Shown piece by piece: positions 1 through 7,085 of a DNA stretch of 41,849 nucleotides; position 1 is the first letter of the stretch; the number at the start of each line of letters is the position of its first letter. Made by a program: the position numbers and the translations under genes. Below the pieces are notes generated by a model that was not told the origin of the DNA, did not search any database, and saw only the letters and a program-made list of their open reading frames with translations. This stretch comes from Bacteroidales bacterium. GTDB lineage: Bacteria > Bacteroidota > Bacteroidia > Bacteroidales > UBA932. The DNA lies in assembly GCA_016291185.1 (NCBI GenBank), contig JAEFAI010000019.1, positions 1-41,849 of the forward strand, in the 5' to 3' direction.

Positions 1-399
1 CTGCCTATTGACTTGAATCCCTATTCCCGTGCCATCCTTGATAAATATAAGGATATGGATACTGTTGGCGACCATGCCCTGCCGGTCATCAGCAACCAAA
101 AGATGAACCAGTATCTGAAGGATCTGGGTGAGCTGTGCGGTTTCAACGAGCCCATCACCCGTGTGTGCTTCCGCGCTGGAGCCAGGGTGGAAGAGACCTA
201 CCCAAAGTATGAGATGCTTTCCACCCATGCAGGCCGCCGTACCTTCATCTGCCTGGCCCTCTCCAGCGGCATCCCGCCGCAGGTGGTGATGAAATGGACC
301 GGCCACTGCGACTACAAGTCCATGAAGCCATATATCGACATCGCCGGCAAGACCAAGTCCGACGCCATGAACACCTTTGCGAATTCCCTTAGCCTGTAA
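1..399 (+). CDS. Tyrosine recombinase (phage-type integrase), C-terminal part
   Basis: The frame is open from base 1, so the N-terminal core-binding domain and most of the catalytic domain lie left of the window. The C-terminal end of a tyrosine recombinase is clear: an H-x-x-R motif (HAGRR, codons at 226-240), then TGHCDYKSM with the conserved His at 304-306, and the nucleophilic Tyr in KPYIDI at 331-333. Such enzymes cut and join DNA at attachment sites through a 3'-phosphotyrosine link, and in Bacteroidales they commonly drive integrative or conjugative elements. The stop is followed 4 bases later by a small HTH gene, so the two are probably co-transcribed. The spacing and sequence of the motifs resemble Bacteroides-type integrases rather than XerC/XerD housekeeping recombinases, but the missing N-terminus prevents a firm choice. 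No attachment site could be identified. Confidence 0.9.
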   Translation: MPIDLNPYSRAILDKYKDMDTVGDHALPVISNQKMNQYLKDLGELCGFNEPITRVCFRAGARVEETYPKYEMLSTHAGRRTFICLALSSGIPPQVVMKWTGHCDYKSMKPYIDIAGKTKSDAMNTFANSLSL

Positions 400-403
400 G
401 CAT

Positions 404-757
404 ATGACACCCAGAAACGAAAGCACCCTGTTGAGAATGCAGGTCGATGTCAACAAGGCATACGACCTGCTCAATATGTTCAAGGAAGCCGGGAAGAACC
501 GGATTGACATCCAGACGATCCTGGACGAAGCGGCACCGAAGATTGTAGGCTATAAGAAGTATCTCGAGAAGTTGGCCGACATTGCCACCCGCAAGGAATC
601 TTGCAACTTCTCCGAGTTTGCCGGCTGGCTGGACGTGAGCCGCCAGACTGTCTATAACTGGAGGGACAACGGCTACCTGGTCCACACCAAGAGCAAGATT
701 GACATCCCCGCTACGGTTCGTCTGTGGGAATCCCTACCGTGGCTCGCAGACAAGTAG
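404..757 (+). CDS. Small helix-turn-helix protein downstream of the integrase
   Basis: I chose the ATG at 404, four bases after the integrase stop, giving 117 residues; an in-frame start at 377 would overlap the integrase. The N-terminal half is helical and charged (NKAYDLLNMFKEAGKNRIDI). Residues about 69-92 (FSEFAGWLDVSRQTVYNWRD) read as a helix-turn-helix of the excisionase/MerR-like kind, with the recognition helix SRQTVYNW. Small DNA-binding proteins like this sit beside integrases in Bacteroidales mobile elements, where they may steer excision or regulate the element; that role is inferred from position only. The 3' end overlaps the oppositely oriented gene at 711-1442 by 47 bases, so the two transcripts would be complementary there. 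The exact family is not recognised. Confidence 0.75.
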   Translation: MTPRNESTLLRMQVDVNKAYDLLNMFKEAGKNRIDIQTILDEAAPKIVGYKKYLEKLADIATRKESCNFSEFAGWLDVSRQTVYNWRDNGYLVHTKSKIDIPATVRLWESLPWLADK

Positions 758-1442
758 AGTACTCCAACTCCTGGCTCCGGTAACCGGTGACGGTATCCAA
801 CAGGACAAACTTCGCGTGGATCTGGTATGCCTCCAGGTCCAGCCCCCAGACAGTAGCATAATTGGGCACGACGATGAGAACGTCGCCGCTACCGCATACC
901 CGGTCTGCAAGGTAATTCTTCAGATGGCCGGGATGTTTTCCTTTCCCCGGGACATCCAGCAGCAGCTTGGCCAGCAGCCGGTACCGGCCAGCTTCCCAGG
1001 CTGAAGGGATTGCCACCGCTGCAGGAATCACCAGATTTTCACCCAGCTTGACAGCATCCGCCAGGCACACAGCAAACGGCGGGAACTTCACGAAGCGCTG
1101 CAGTACCGGAATGTGCTCATTCCCCAGGGTGGCGAAGCCATGATACGCTGATACGAACAGATTCTGGCCGGAGATGTGCGCCTTGCCATCAAACGGCGGC
1201 TTATGGGGCACCGCCTCCTTCCCGTACTCATGCCAGAGCGTCTGCGTGGCCTGGTCCAAGGTCCTCCAGGCGGCCAGCGCCCGGCGATGCACATCCAGGT
1301 GTGACAGCTGGGCCGAGGTGCCGGGGTAATTCCCTGCAGAACGCTTTCTGTAGTAGCATTTGCCACCCCTGTGATAGAAAGTGACATCACCCACGGAACC
1401 GTAGGCGTCACTGATCAGGAGGGATGGTCTAAAACGAGGCAT
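711..1442 (-). CDS. Hypothetical mobile-element cargo protein, possibly DUF6266-like
   Basis: This 243-residue protein has no signal peptide or membrane helix. The N-terminal half (GDVTFYHRGGKCYYRKRS, then AQLSHLDVHRRALAAWRTLD, PPFDGKAHISGQNLFVSAYHGFA) resembles proteins I associate with DUF6266 in Bacteroidetes, often found near integrases; that family name is from memory and tentative. The C-terminal half (about 125-240) looks like a beta-rich domain. No catalytic motif is visible. The start ATG at 1442 is supported by a well-formed promoter upstream (TTG at 1537-1539, TAATTTTG at 1509-1516, both read on the minus strand). It runs convergently into the HTH gene, overlapping it by 47 bases. 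Function unknown; the context suggests cargo or a structural protein of the mobile element. Confidence 0.7.
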   Translation of the reverse strand: MPRFRPSLLISDAYGSVGDVTFYHRGGKCYYRKRSAGNYPGTSAQLSHLDVHRRALAAWRTLDQATQTLWHEYGKEAVPHKPPFDGKAHISGQNLFVSAYHGFATLGNEHIPVLQRFVKFPPFAVCLADAVKLGENLVIPAAVAIPSAWEAGRYRLLAKLLLDVPGKGKHPGHLKNYLADRVCGSGDVLIVVPNYATVWGLDLEAYQIHAKFVLLDTVTGYRSQELEYSTCLRATVGIPTDEP

Positions 1443-1508
1443 CAGGCGTTACAAGTTTTGAACAAGGCAATGGCTCAGAGGGACCTCCAAAGGGTTACAA
1501 CCTCTATA

Positions 1509-1539
1509 CAAAATTACTAAAAATCACTGACATACGCAA
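1509..1539 (-). promoter_or_regulatory. Bacteroidota-type promoter for the gene at 711-1442
   Basis: On the minus strand TTG (1537-1539), 20 bases, then TAATTTTG (1509-1516), an exact match to the -7 consensus TAnnTTTG with ideal spacing. Transcription would begin near 1502, leaving a leader of about 60 bases. Confidence 0.65.
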
Positions 1540-1656
1540 CCCGCAGCGGCCCTGCCGCTGCCCCTTGTTGTATATATATTTACCCTTTTTCTCCCGTTCG
1601 GGCGGGTGATGGCGGTCGATGTGGCACTGACGCCGAAGCGTACGTCAGCTTGGGGG

Positions 1657-1765
1657 CCTTGGTGGTTTGGAGTCTCGAAGGCGGGACGGCCGGGCGGGGG
1701 TTGACGTGGGAATCAGTACTGACACTGATGCGGGAACCCGGCTTTGAGTCTCCAAACCACCAAGG
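1657..1765. repeat. 20-bp inverted repeat pair
   Basis: CCTTGGTGGTTTGGAGTCTC at 1657-1676 is repeated in inverted orientation at 1746-1765 with 19 of 20 bases matching. The arms are 69 bases apart, inside the gene-free region beside the integrase. Confidence 0.75.
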
Positions 1766-2595
1766 ACGCGGAACGCAGTGGAGCGTTGGCCCCGGAGGCG
1801 GTCTGGAAGTGTGGGGCGGCGGGCTCTGGAGCGCCGCGGAAGGGAGACCTTAGGCTCCCTGGAGCAGCGGAAGAGACCGACGGTGTGGGAAGGCAGACGG
1901 CCTCCGGGGCCTGGGCCGGGACGGCCCATCACCCACGGTCGAGTAGCAGCAGGGCGTTGATGGCGAAGCCTGGCACCAACGCTCCGGCGCAGTCTGTGGC
2001 TGGCAGCGCGGATTCTGGGCGGAGGCGAATGCCGGAGAACAGAGCCGTGATGACTGACACTGTCTGCGCCAACGGCCGGGACGGCCGTACCCCGGCTGCC
2101 CGGAACACTTCTGGCGGGATTCATCCCGGCAGAGGTGTGGAGGAATAGCGGCCGGGGATAAACACGCGGAGCGTACCGCGGAGCCGCAGGCTGTTACTCT
2201 TCTTGACGTGGCTTGTCCCGGCAAGAGGAGTAACTGACTGAGGCGACCCAGCACCGGAGGTGCGTAAGGCGGCGGACTGCTCGCACTGCACGGAGGCTGC
2301 CAGCGGGCACCAGGCCTTCGCAGATTGATGACGGTCCTCGTGGTTGCACTTTGCGCCCACGAACACCTCATATCCTCTGATACGAGTATCAAAGCGGAAG
2401 TCGCAGGCGGCCGTGCCGACTGCGGGTGGAGCGCTGCTGGAATTGACACTGACGTTCTCACGAAGGATGCGCAAAGTGCGCGGCCCCCTGACGGGCTTGG
2501 AGGCCGGAAGTCCTTGAAGGGGGCCGCTTGTCCGCCGCCGCCTCACCCGGGAGTTCGAAGGTAGGACCTTTGCACCCCACCGACGGAGCAAACTT

Positions 2596-2730
2596 AACAT
2601 AATCCGGATTGTGTAATCTGACGCCCTGTAGGGCCGTTTTTGCGGGCTTCTGACCCTTCCTAACTGATACCCTCTGAGCGGAGAGATGACGGTGCCGGCG
2701 GCTGTTACACAATCCCGATGGGATTATGTT
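2596..2730. repeat. 21-bp palindromic inverted repeats
   Basis: AACATAATCC/GGATTGTGTAA at 2596-2616 returns in inverted orientation at 2705-2730 as TTACACAATCC, a 5-base insert (CGATG), then GGATTATGTT. Apart from the insert the two are exact reverse complements, and each copy is itself close to a palindrome. They enclose 88 bases. Such nested palindromes suit a recombination or transposition end, but no enzyme can be linked to them here. Confidence 0.75.
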
Positions 2731-3245
2731 ATGATTGCGGATTCAGGGCACTGACGGTGGCGCTGGCACTCCGTCTCCCGGGTGATTGTCTTCCCCTTGG
2801 GGGGCCAGGGGGGATGGACCAGCACGGTGAGCTGGCAGTTGTGGAGCAAGCGGAGCGAGCGGAACAACTGACTGCTGACCGTGACCGCTTTTCCTTATAA
2901 GTGCGGTGGGTGCGAGTCTGCGGGAGCAGTCTCGCTGCGCGGGGGCCAATGGAGCGGAGGGCGTCCGCAAGTCTGTGGCAGGCTTGCCCTGACACAGTCT
3001 TGCAGCGAAGGGTGGCAGTGAAGGTTGCCTTTCTGGGCGGCCTCGCCGTCCCAGAAGGGCAAGTACCGCTTTCCTTATCGGCCCTGGCAAAGCACCGCCG
3101 CCGGAACAGGATACCATCGGCCCGGATCATCGGCATCGACATAATGGGCATATCGGCAAAAAAGTGTAACTTTATCTGCCGCAGTGCAACATTTTTGCTT
3201 CGCACCCGGTCTAACAGGTGTTGAAACAATTAAAATTCATTACCT

Positions 3246-3710
3246 ATGATTTATCGTCTTTTCGGTTTTCTTGAAAGTCTGATTCCTGCGGCAGTTATCC
3301 TGCTGCCCATCCTGTTCTACTATCTTTACAAGCGCAACGTTCTCAAAACCCAAAAAGAGATTCTTCTTAAGGAGATTGAGAAAGGCGGCATCGTTGACCC
3401 CGAGATGCTGGCCAAGTCTCTAACAAATCCGGGAAGCGAAGAACAGCGACTTCAGAACAATCTTCGTAATGGAATCATCTTCAGCATCGCCGGGTTCGTC
3501 ATCGCCGTCGCAACCATCGTCTTCGATGTGTACCTGAACGAAATCTATGCGGAACGCGCCAATGGGTCGACGTACAATGTTGATGACCTGGTTCCTATCG
3601 CTTTGTTGGTCACCCTGGTGTTGGTTGTGGCCGCCATAGCTCTCGGTATTGGAATAGCATTCCTGGTGTCCTACTTCAATCAAAAGAAACGGATGAACAA
3701 GACGGCATAG
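3246..3710 (+). CDS. Small membrane protein, DUF6249-like
   Basis: This 154-residue protein has three probable membrane helices: about 9-27 (LIPAAVILLPILFYYLY), 78-95 (IIFSIAGFVIAVATIVFDV) and 118-143 (IALLVTLVLVVAAIALGIGIAFLVSY). A cytosolic charged stretch between helices 1 and 2 contains KEILLKEIEKGGIVDPEML, the E-K-G-x-x-D/P pattern that I associate with DUF6249-type proteins of Bacteroidetes. It begins an operon with the ECF sigma factor (6-base gap) and its probable anti-sigma factor, so a role in signalling to the sigma factor is plausible but unproven. No catalytic residues are apparent. The start ATG follows an AT-rich leader (ACAATTAAAATTCATTACCT) with no Shine-Dalgarno sequence. 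Confidence 0.75.
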   Translation: MIYRLFGFLESLIPAAVILLPILFYYLYKRNVLKTQKEILLKEIEKGGIVDPEMLAKSLTNPGSEEQRLQNNLRNGIIFSIAGFVIAVATIVFDVYLNEIYAERANGSTYNVDDLVPIALLVTLVLVVAAIALGIGIAFLVSYFNQKKRMNKTA

Positions 3711-3716
3711 CAGCCG

Positions 3717-4205
3717 ATGACCAGAGAGCAATTCATAGCCGAAATCTCCACCCTGCAGGAGCCCCTCAGGAGGTTCCTGCTCGGCATGTGTCACGGTGAT
3801 GTCTTCCTGGCCGATGACATTGCCCAGGACACTTTGCTGAAAGCGTACCTGCACTACGGGACATTCCAGGGACGCTCCTCTTTCAGCACCTGGCTCCTCA
3901 AAATCGGCTACAGTTGCTTCTGCAACCATGTAGGAAAGAAAATCCTGGAAACAGAATCTATTACTGAAAAAGAAAACCTGATCCCTTCGGGGGAAGATCG
4001 TGATAAAGATAGCAGTGCCTTGTATGCTGCCATCAATGGGTTGTCGGCGTTGGAGAAAGCAGCCGTCCTGCTTTTTTATATGGAGGACTATTCCACAAAA
4101 GAAATCTCTGATATACTGGGTATGCCTGCTGTGACGGTGCGGTCACATCTGCACAGGGCGCGGAAACACTTGAAGAAAATCCTTGAACACGATGGTGAAA
4201 GATAA
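3717..4205 (+). CDS. ECF-type RNA polymerase sigma factor (first cassette)
   Basis: At 162 residues this has the size and two-domain plan of an ECF (group 4) sigma-70 factor. Region 2 lies at about 13-75, with the polymerase-binding core DDIAQDTLLKAYLHYGTFQGRSSFSTWLLKIGYS; region 4 lies at about 100-155, with the helix-turn-helix STKEISDILGMPAVTVRSHLHRARKHLKKIL. It redirects RNA polymerase to a small set of promoters when released from an anti-sigma factor. It sits 6 bases after a small membrane protein gene and overlaps the next gene by 14 bases. That gene encodes a one-helix membrane protein, the usual arrangement for a sigma/anti-sigma pair. The thioredoxin-like lipoprotein at 4545 is a possible target. 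Confidence 0.93.
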   Translation: MTREQFIAEISTLQEPLRRFLLGMCHGDVFLADDIAQDTLLKAYLHYGTFQGRSSFSTWLLKIGYSCFCNHVGKKILETESITEKENLIPSGEDRDKDSSALYAAINGLSALEKAAVLLFYMEDYSTKEISDILGMPAVTVRSHLHRARKHLKKILEHDGER

Positions 4206-4491
4206 AGACATTGAGCAGTTCTTCCAGCAGCATAAGCCGGAGTTAAGGAACAGCGGGCCTTTCCTGAAAGAGGTTGTCCGCCAGATCAACGCCATGCCTA
4301 TCCCTGCGGCCATGAACCCGGAACGGCAGAAAGAGGACTGCATCCGCCTTGTTCTCGAAGTATCGCGGAGAGACTTGCGGGCTGTCCGCCTGGCAGTTGG
4401 TGTCATCGTTGCCGTAGTAGTTATTTCTGCCTTGACCATATCCTTGCTGCCTCCCGACTTTTTCCCGACTGAAATCTTTATGTTCAAATAA
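4192..4491 (+). CDS. Probable membrane anti-sigma factor, DUF5056-like
   Basis: I start this at the ATG at 4192 (99 residues), which overlaps the sigma factor end by 14 bases; an upstream TTG at 4183 is less likely. The cytosolic N-terminus (VKDKDIEQFFQQHKPEL, then GPFLKEVVRQINAMP) is followed by a single membrane helix at about 67-87 (LAVGVIVAVVVISALTISLL) and only about 12 residues outside. This resembles the short DUF5056 proteins that follow ECF sigma genes in Bacteroides; the family name is from memory. By position and topology it should hold the upstream sigma factor at the membrane. There is no HxxxCxxC zinc-finger motif of the ZAS class, so the binding mode would differ from classical anti-sigma factors. 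Confidence 0.75.
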   Translation: MVKDKDIEQFFQQHKPELRNSGPFLKEVVRQINAMPIPAAMNPERQKEDCIRLVLEVSRRDLRAVRLAVGVIVAVVVISALTISLLPPDFFPTEIFMFK

Positions 4492-4544
4492 TCCATGTGA
4501 ATATCTTCTCTCTGGTATTATCCTCGTAATACTATATTCGTCCC

Positions 4545-5942
4545 ATGAAACTCATACGCATATTATTCATACTAGCAATTGACTTGACTCTTGCGGCTTG
4601 CTCCAACAAGGCAACAATCATCATCGAAAACGTCAGCGATAATCCGGAGTTGATAATTCGCTATACGGTGCCCACCCGCTACGCCAATCCGATGGTCCTG
4701 ATGGATACGCTGTCCGGGACATCCGAATTGAGATTCCGTGTAGTGGTACGCCAACCATATTTTGTCTCCGTACAGCAGATTCCGGATTTCAAGGGTATGG
4801 TCACATTCCCGGTCAGCAGAGGAGAGACCTATAGACTTCAGTTCGACGGTGAGTTTTTTTCTTTCCCCGCACCCGGTCAGGAAGTGCAGCGTTTTTACGC
4901 TAGTATTCCCGACTACGGTCACACTCAATTGGAAGCTCGCAACTATGCCCAGATAACGGATCTATCACAAGCTCGAGAGAGTCTGGACAGTACTATGAAA
5001 TCTCAGATGGCTCCGTTTGACTCCCTTCTTCAGATCAAGAAAATCTCTCCGGAGATGTATAATCTAATTGCGGCAGACCATGAATGCCATACTTTGGCCG
5101 TCTGGGGACAAGTGGGTGTGCTGCGAAGAGACAACACTATCCGTGATGCCATCTATGAGGCTATGGAACTGGACAATGACCGCCTTGCAGAATCGCCTGA
5201 TTACTACGGTCTGATGGAGGACTATGCCAATTGGAAAATCCGGAAGAATCTTGATAGTCTGCGGCCTCGCATTCAGGCGGGGGAACGATACACTTTGATG
5301 ATGGAGGCATATAAGGAAGTCCTGTCAGGTGGCCGGCTCGAAGCTGTCCATGCCTGGCAATGGTGGTATGCTGCCATCCAGAAACAGTATGAGAAGGAGC
5401 TGATATCACTGTTCGAGGTTTTTGAGCAGGACTATCCCGATAGTCCTTATCTCAGGGCGTTGCGTCCCTATTATCAGGATATCCTGGCATACTACGCGCC
5501 TAAAGAAACAAGTGCAGATGTGCATTTTATGGAAGAAACGGGTGACATTGCCACGTTCAAGGAGTTACTTTCCCGTTTTGCCGGACAGAAGGTTTACGTG
5601 GATGTATGGGCTACCTGGTGCGGCCCATGCAAAGCCGAATTCGCTTTCGAAGACACGCTTCATGAACTGCTGGAGAAAAAGGGCTACAAGATGTTATATC
5701 TCTCCGTGGATGAAGAACGCGATGCGCAGAAGTGGAAGGAGATGGCCGCCTTCTATAACCTGCGCGGCGAGCATGTCCGAGCAGGTGAGAAGCTCACGGA
5801 GGATCTTCGCGAATTATATGGTCAGAATGGTGCGATGGCTATCCCCTGGAATATGATTATTGATGACTCGGGGCACATCGTCAATCTGCGTGCTCCGCGT
5901 CCTTCCGATACTGAAGAACTTTCCAAGGCGCTGGTTCGCTGA
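4545..5942 (+). CDS. Thioredoxin-like thiol-disulfide oxidoreductase lipoprotein
   Basis: This 465-residue protein begins with a lipoprotein signal (MKLIRILFILAIDLTLAAC, lipobox LAAC, lipidated Cys at 19). The N-terminal third is beta-rich and resembles the DUF4369-type domain often placed before thioredoxin domains in Bacteroidetes. The middle (about 120-320) is helical. The C-terminal third is a TlpA/ResA-like thioredoxin fold with active site WCGPC at 358-362 (VYVDVWATWCGPCKAEF) and a probable cis-proline in MAIPWN. It would act on disulfides of exported proteins from the inner or outer membrane. It follows the ECF/anti-sigma pair by 53 bases in the same direction, so it may be a target of that sigma factor, though no shared promoter motif was established. 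AT content is a little higher than in its neighbours. Confidence 0.88.
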   Translation: MKLIRILFILAIDLTLAACSNKATIIIENVSDNPELIIRYTVPTRYANPMVLMDTLSGTSELRFRVVVRQPYFVSVQQIPDFKGMVTFPVSRGETYRLQFDGEFFSFPAPGQEVQRFYASIPDYGHTQLEARNYAQITDLSQARESLDSTMKSQMAPFDSLLQIKKISPEMYNLIAADHECHTLAVWGQVGVLRRDNTIRDAIYEAMELDNDRLAESPDYYGLMEDYANWKIRKNLDSLRPRIQAGERYTLMMEAYKEVLSGGRLEAVHAWQWWYAAIQKQYEKELISLFEVFEQDYPDSPYLRALRPYYQDILAYYAPKETSADVHFMEETGDIATFKELLSRFAGQKVYVDVWATWCGPCKAEFAFEDTLHELLEKKGYKMLYLSVDEERDAQKWKEMAAFYNLRGEHVRAGEKLTEDLRELYGQNGAMAIPWNMIIDDSGHIVNLRAPRPSDTEELSKALVR

Positions 5943-6021
5943 AATTATTCCACAATCAATTTTAGCCGGTCCCGCGGACGTTGATGATGCGGATGTGGGG
6001 ATCTTGGGCGAGGTGGCGGGA

Positions 6022-6082
6022 AGGCGGCAGGGTGCTGGCGGACGGGCATTTTGTTGCCCGGACGTCAGCAGCCCTGCCGCCT
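6022..6082. repeat. Long imperfect hairpin
   Basis: The left arm starts AGGCGGCAGGG at 6022 and ends GGGCA at 6048; the right arm starts TGCCC at 6055 and ends CCCTGCCGCCT at 6082. The arms pair over about 27 positions with a few mismatches around a 6-base loop. No T-tract follows on the plus strand, so it is not a plain terminator. Confidence 0.6.
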
Positions 6083-6091
6083 CCGCCGGAT

Positions 6092-6124
6092 AGAAAAAAG
6101 ATTCGCCGACGGAGGTCGGCGAAT
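6092..6124 (-). terminator. Hairpin with T-rich tail on the minus strand
   Basis: ATTCGCCGAC (6101-6110) pairs perfectly with GTCGGCGAAT (6115-6124) around GGAG. Read on the minus strand the stem is followed by CTTTTTTCTA. It lies 33 bases beyond the stop of the kinase fragment at 6158, so it may be the terminator of the gene that once stood here. Its stem also resembles the ATTCGCCGG palindromes at 16078 and 16450. Confidence 0.55.
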
Positions 6125-6157
6125 AATGGATTACAGGAGGGATGGGCAGGGGAAGAC

Positions 6158-6316
6158 CTACAGCAGCCCGGCTTTGCGGCCGAAGTCGACGATGATGTCT
6201 ACGCAGCCCTTGAGGCCGACGAGCGAGGAGTCGAGGCAGAGGTCGTAGTTCGCGGCGATGCCCCAGTTGCCGAGCGTGAAGAAGTTGTAGTAGTCCCGGC
6301 GCGCACGCTCTTTCTT
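6158..6316 (-). pseudogene. 3' fragment of a cytidylate-kinase-like gene
   Basis: These 159 bases encode the last 52 codons plus the stop of a protein matching residues 153-204 of the intact gene at 9776-10390. The peptide differs at only 5 of 52 positions, and I count about 14 base differences in 159. Upstream of 6316 the similarity stops abruptly and the frame soon meets a TAG without a start codon, so no protein is expected. The stretch is in the same orientation as the intact gene. It lies 107 bases from repeat copy A, whose divergence from copy B (about 13 in 135) is similar, suggesting both arose in one duplication of the kinase 3' end and its flanking repeat. Confidence 0.88.
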
Positions 6317-6320
6317 AATA

Positions 6321-6362
6321 CCCGGGGTCGGCCGGTCGGCTGGTGCCGACTTCGCTTCGCTC
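6321..6362. repeat. 42-base motif shared with 20083-20124
   Basis: Both sites share CCCGGGG, CGGCCGGTC and GACTTCGCTTCGCTC in the same order and near-equal spacing. The second site lies inside the 199-bp element at 19980-20178, so this may be a remnant of a related element. Confidence 0.55.
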
Positions 6363-6423
6363 TAAAGCCACCGGTCGCGGGCCCTCACGCATCCTCCCCG
6401 CCGGCTGCCGCAAAACCGATTCC

Positions 6424-6558
6424 GGACAGGTGTCCACGAAATCGCCATTCTACGCGTTTTTTCTGGACACCTGTCGGCATTTTGGGCTGTTTTCGGCTGT
6501 TTTGCGGGGGAGGTGTCCACTTTTATTGCACCAGAGGCCGATTTTGTGGACACCTGTC
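6424..6558 (+). repeat. Four-box palindromic repeat, copy A (REP-like)
   Basis: Four boxes related to GGACAGGTGTCC lie at 6424-6435, 6465-6475, 6510-6518 and 6548-6558, alternating in orientation. Boxes 1 and 2 are separated by 29 bases, as are boxes 3 and 4, with about 34 bases between the pairs, so box centres lie about 40-43 bases apart. The whole 135 bp recurs in inverted orientation at 9609-9743 without any length difference and about 90 per cent identity by my count. Box 4 ends 12 bases before the -7 element of the second ECF operon, so a protein bound here could affect that promoter. Confidence 0.9.
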
Positions 6559-6570
6559 AAAAATAGTTGT

Positions 6571-6578
6571 TACATTTG
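6571..6578 (+). promoter_or_regulatory. -7 box for the second ECF operon
   Basis: TACATTTG matches TAnnTTTG and lies 28 bases before the ATG at 6606. No good -33 box is seen at the right distance; that position falls in box 4 of repeat copy A. A separate word, GTTATATAGA at 6591-6600, recurs at 15757-15766 before the third ECF operon. Confidence 0.5.
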
Positions 6579-6605
6579 AGTAGCGGCCGTGTTATATAGA
6601 GTAGG

Positions 6606-7085
6606 ATGGCAAACGATTTCCTGACTGATGCATTTATCAGGCTTCGGCAGAAGCTGAAGGGGATCTCCGTGCGCGTGCTGCCCGATCCGACCGGCGCCGA
6701 GGATATCCTGCAGGACAGCTTCGTGCGGCTCTGGCAAAAGCGGTATCCGCTGCAGTCCGAGCAGGAAGCCGAGGCCCTGCTGGCCCGGACGGTCCGGAAC
6801 GCCAGCCTGAATGAGCGGCGACGACGGCGCCCGGTCCCGCTGGAAGCGGATGTCGCGGAGGCGCCGCCCGACGTCGAAGACAGGGAGAAAGCCTACGCCG
6901 CCATGCATCGCAAGATCGAATCGGAACTGACAGAGACGCAGCGATACATCCTGGAAGAGAAGGAATACGGCGGGCGAACCCTGGAAGAAATAGCGCGGGA
7001 GCTCGGCATGGAGCCGGCCGCGGTGAGGATGCAACTCTCCCGCGCCCGCAAAACACTTAGAAACGCACTGAAAGATGACAGATAA
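6606..7085 (+). CDS. ECF-type RNA polymerase sigma factor (second cassette)
   Basis: This is a 159-residue ECF sigma factor. Region 2 (about 5-70) includes DPTGAEDILQDSFVRLWQKRYPLQ; region 4 (about 100-155) includes LTETQRYILEEKEYGGRTLEEIARELGMEPAAVRMQLSRARKTLR, with a clear helix-turn-helix. It would direct polymerase to a small regulon. It is the first gene of a tightly packed operon, with overlaps of 11 and 4 bases and then a 2-base gap: sigma factor, one-helix anti-sigma candidate, secreted protein, outer-membrane protein. The promoter region abuts repeat copy A. G+C content is clearly higher than in the first ECF cassette, closer to the bulk of the window. Confidence 0.93.
   Translation: MANDFLTDAFIRLRQKLKGISVRVLPDPTGAEDILQDSFVRLWQKRYPLQSEQEAEALLARTVRNASLNERRRRRPVPLEADVAEAPPDVEDREKAYAAMHRKIESELTETQRYILEEKEYGGRTLEEIARELGMEPAAVRMQLSRARKTLRNALKDDR

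Larger units (their letters stand above)
1443..3245. other. 1.8-kb G+C-rich stretch without a credible gene
   Basis: Open frames exist on both strands (for example 2121-2600 and 1850-2461, minus), but their translations are Arg/Pro/Ser-rich, lack recognisable domains and change frame between neighbours, as expected for non-coding G+C-rich DNA. The stretch holds a perfect 8-bp hairpin (1543-1561), an inverted repeat pair at 1657-1676/1746-1765, another at 2596-2616/2705-2730, and several copies of a short GACACTGAC-like word (around 1719, 2056 and 2446). It lies between the integrase/cargo genes and the first chromosomal-looking operon, so it may be the junction of a mobile element or a decayed remnant. 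No tRNA, intron or CRISPR signature was seen. Confidence 0.5.
5943..6605. other. 663-bp gene-free stretch rich in repeats and a gene fragment
   Basis: No intact gene is present. In order it holds a long imperfect hairpin (6022-6082), a minus-strand terminator-like hairpin (6092-6124), a 3' fragment of a cytidylate-kinase-like gene (6158-6316), a 42-base motif shared with 20083-20124 (6321-6362), the four-box repeat copy A (6424-6558), and a -7 promoter box (6571-6578) before the second ECF operon. It looks like an insertion and rearrangement hotspot. Confidence 0.75.

Noticed and set aside
2545..2595. tRNA-like GAGTTCGAA segment
   Set aside because: No acceptor stem or D- and anticodon-arm pairing could be built around the T-loop-like word.
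2121..2600. Minus-strand frame of 159 codons in the gene-free region
   Set aside because: It has no recognisable domain and an Arg/Ser/Pro-rich composition, and overlapping frames of similar length exist. It was left as non-coding, though a homologue search could change this.
6022..6082. Rho-independent terminator for the gene at 4545
   Set aside because: The stem is long and imperfect and has no T-tract on the plus strand, so it is listed only as a hairpin repeat.
5860..6093. Short plus-strand frame after the thioredoxin-like gene
   Set aside because: It overlaps the end of that gene and passes through a hairpin; its composition is not protein-like.
6424..6558. Possible CRISPR array
   Set aside because: The boxes alternate in orientation, the spacers are conserved between the two copies, and no cas gene is near.
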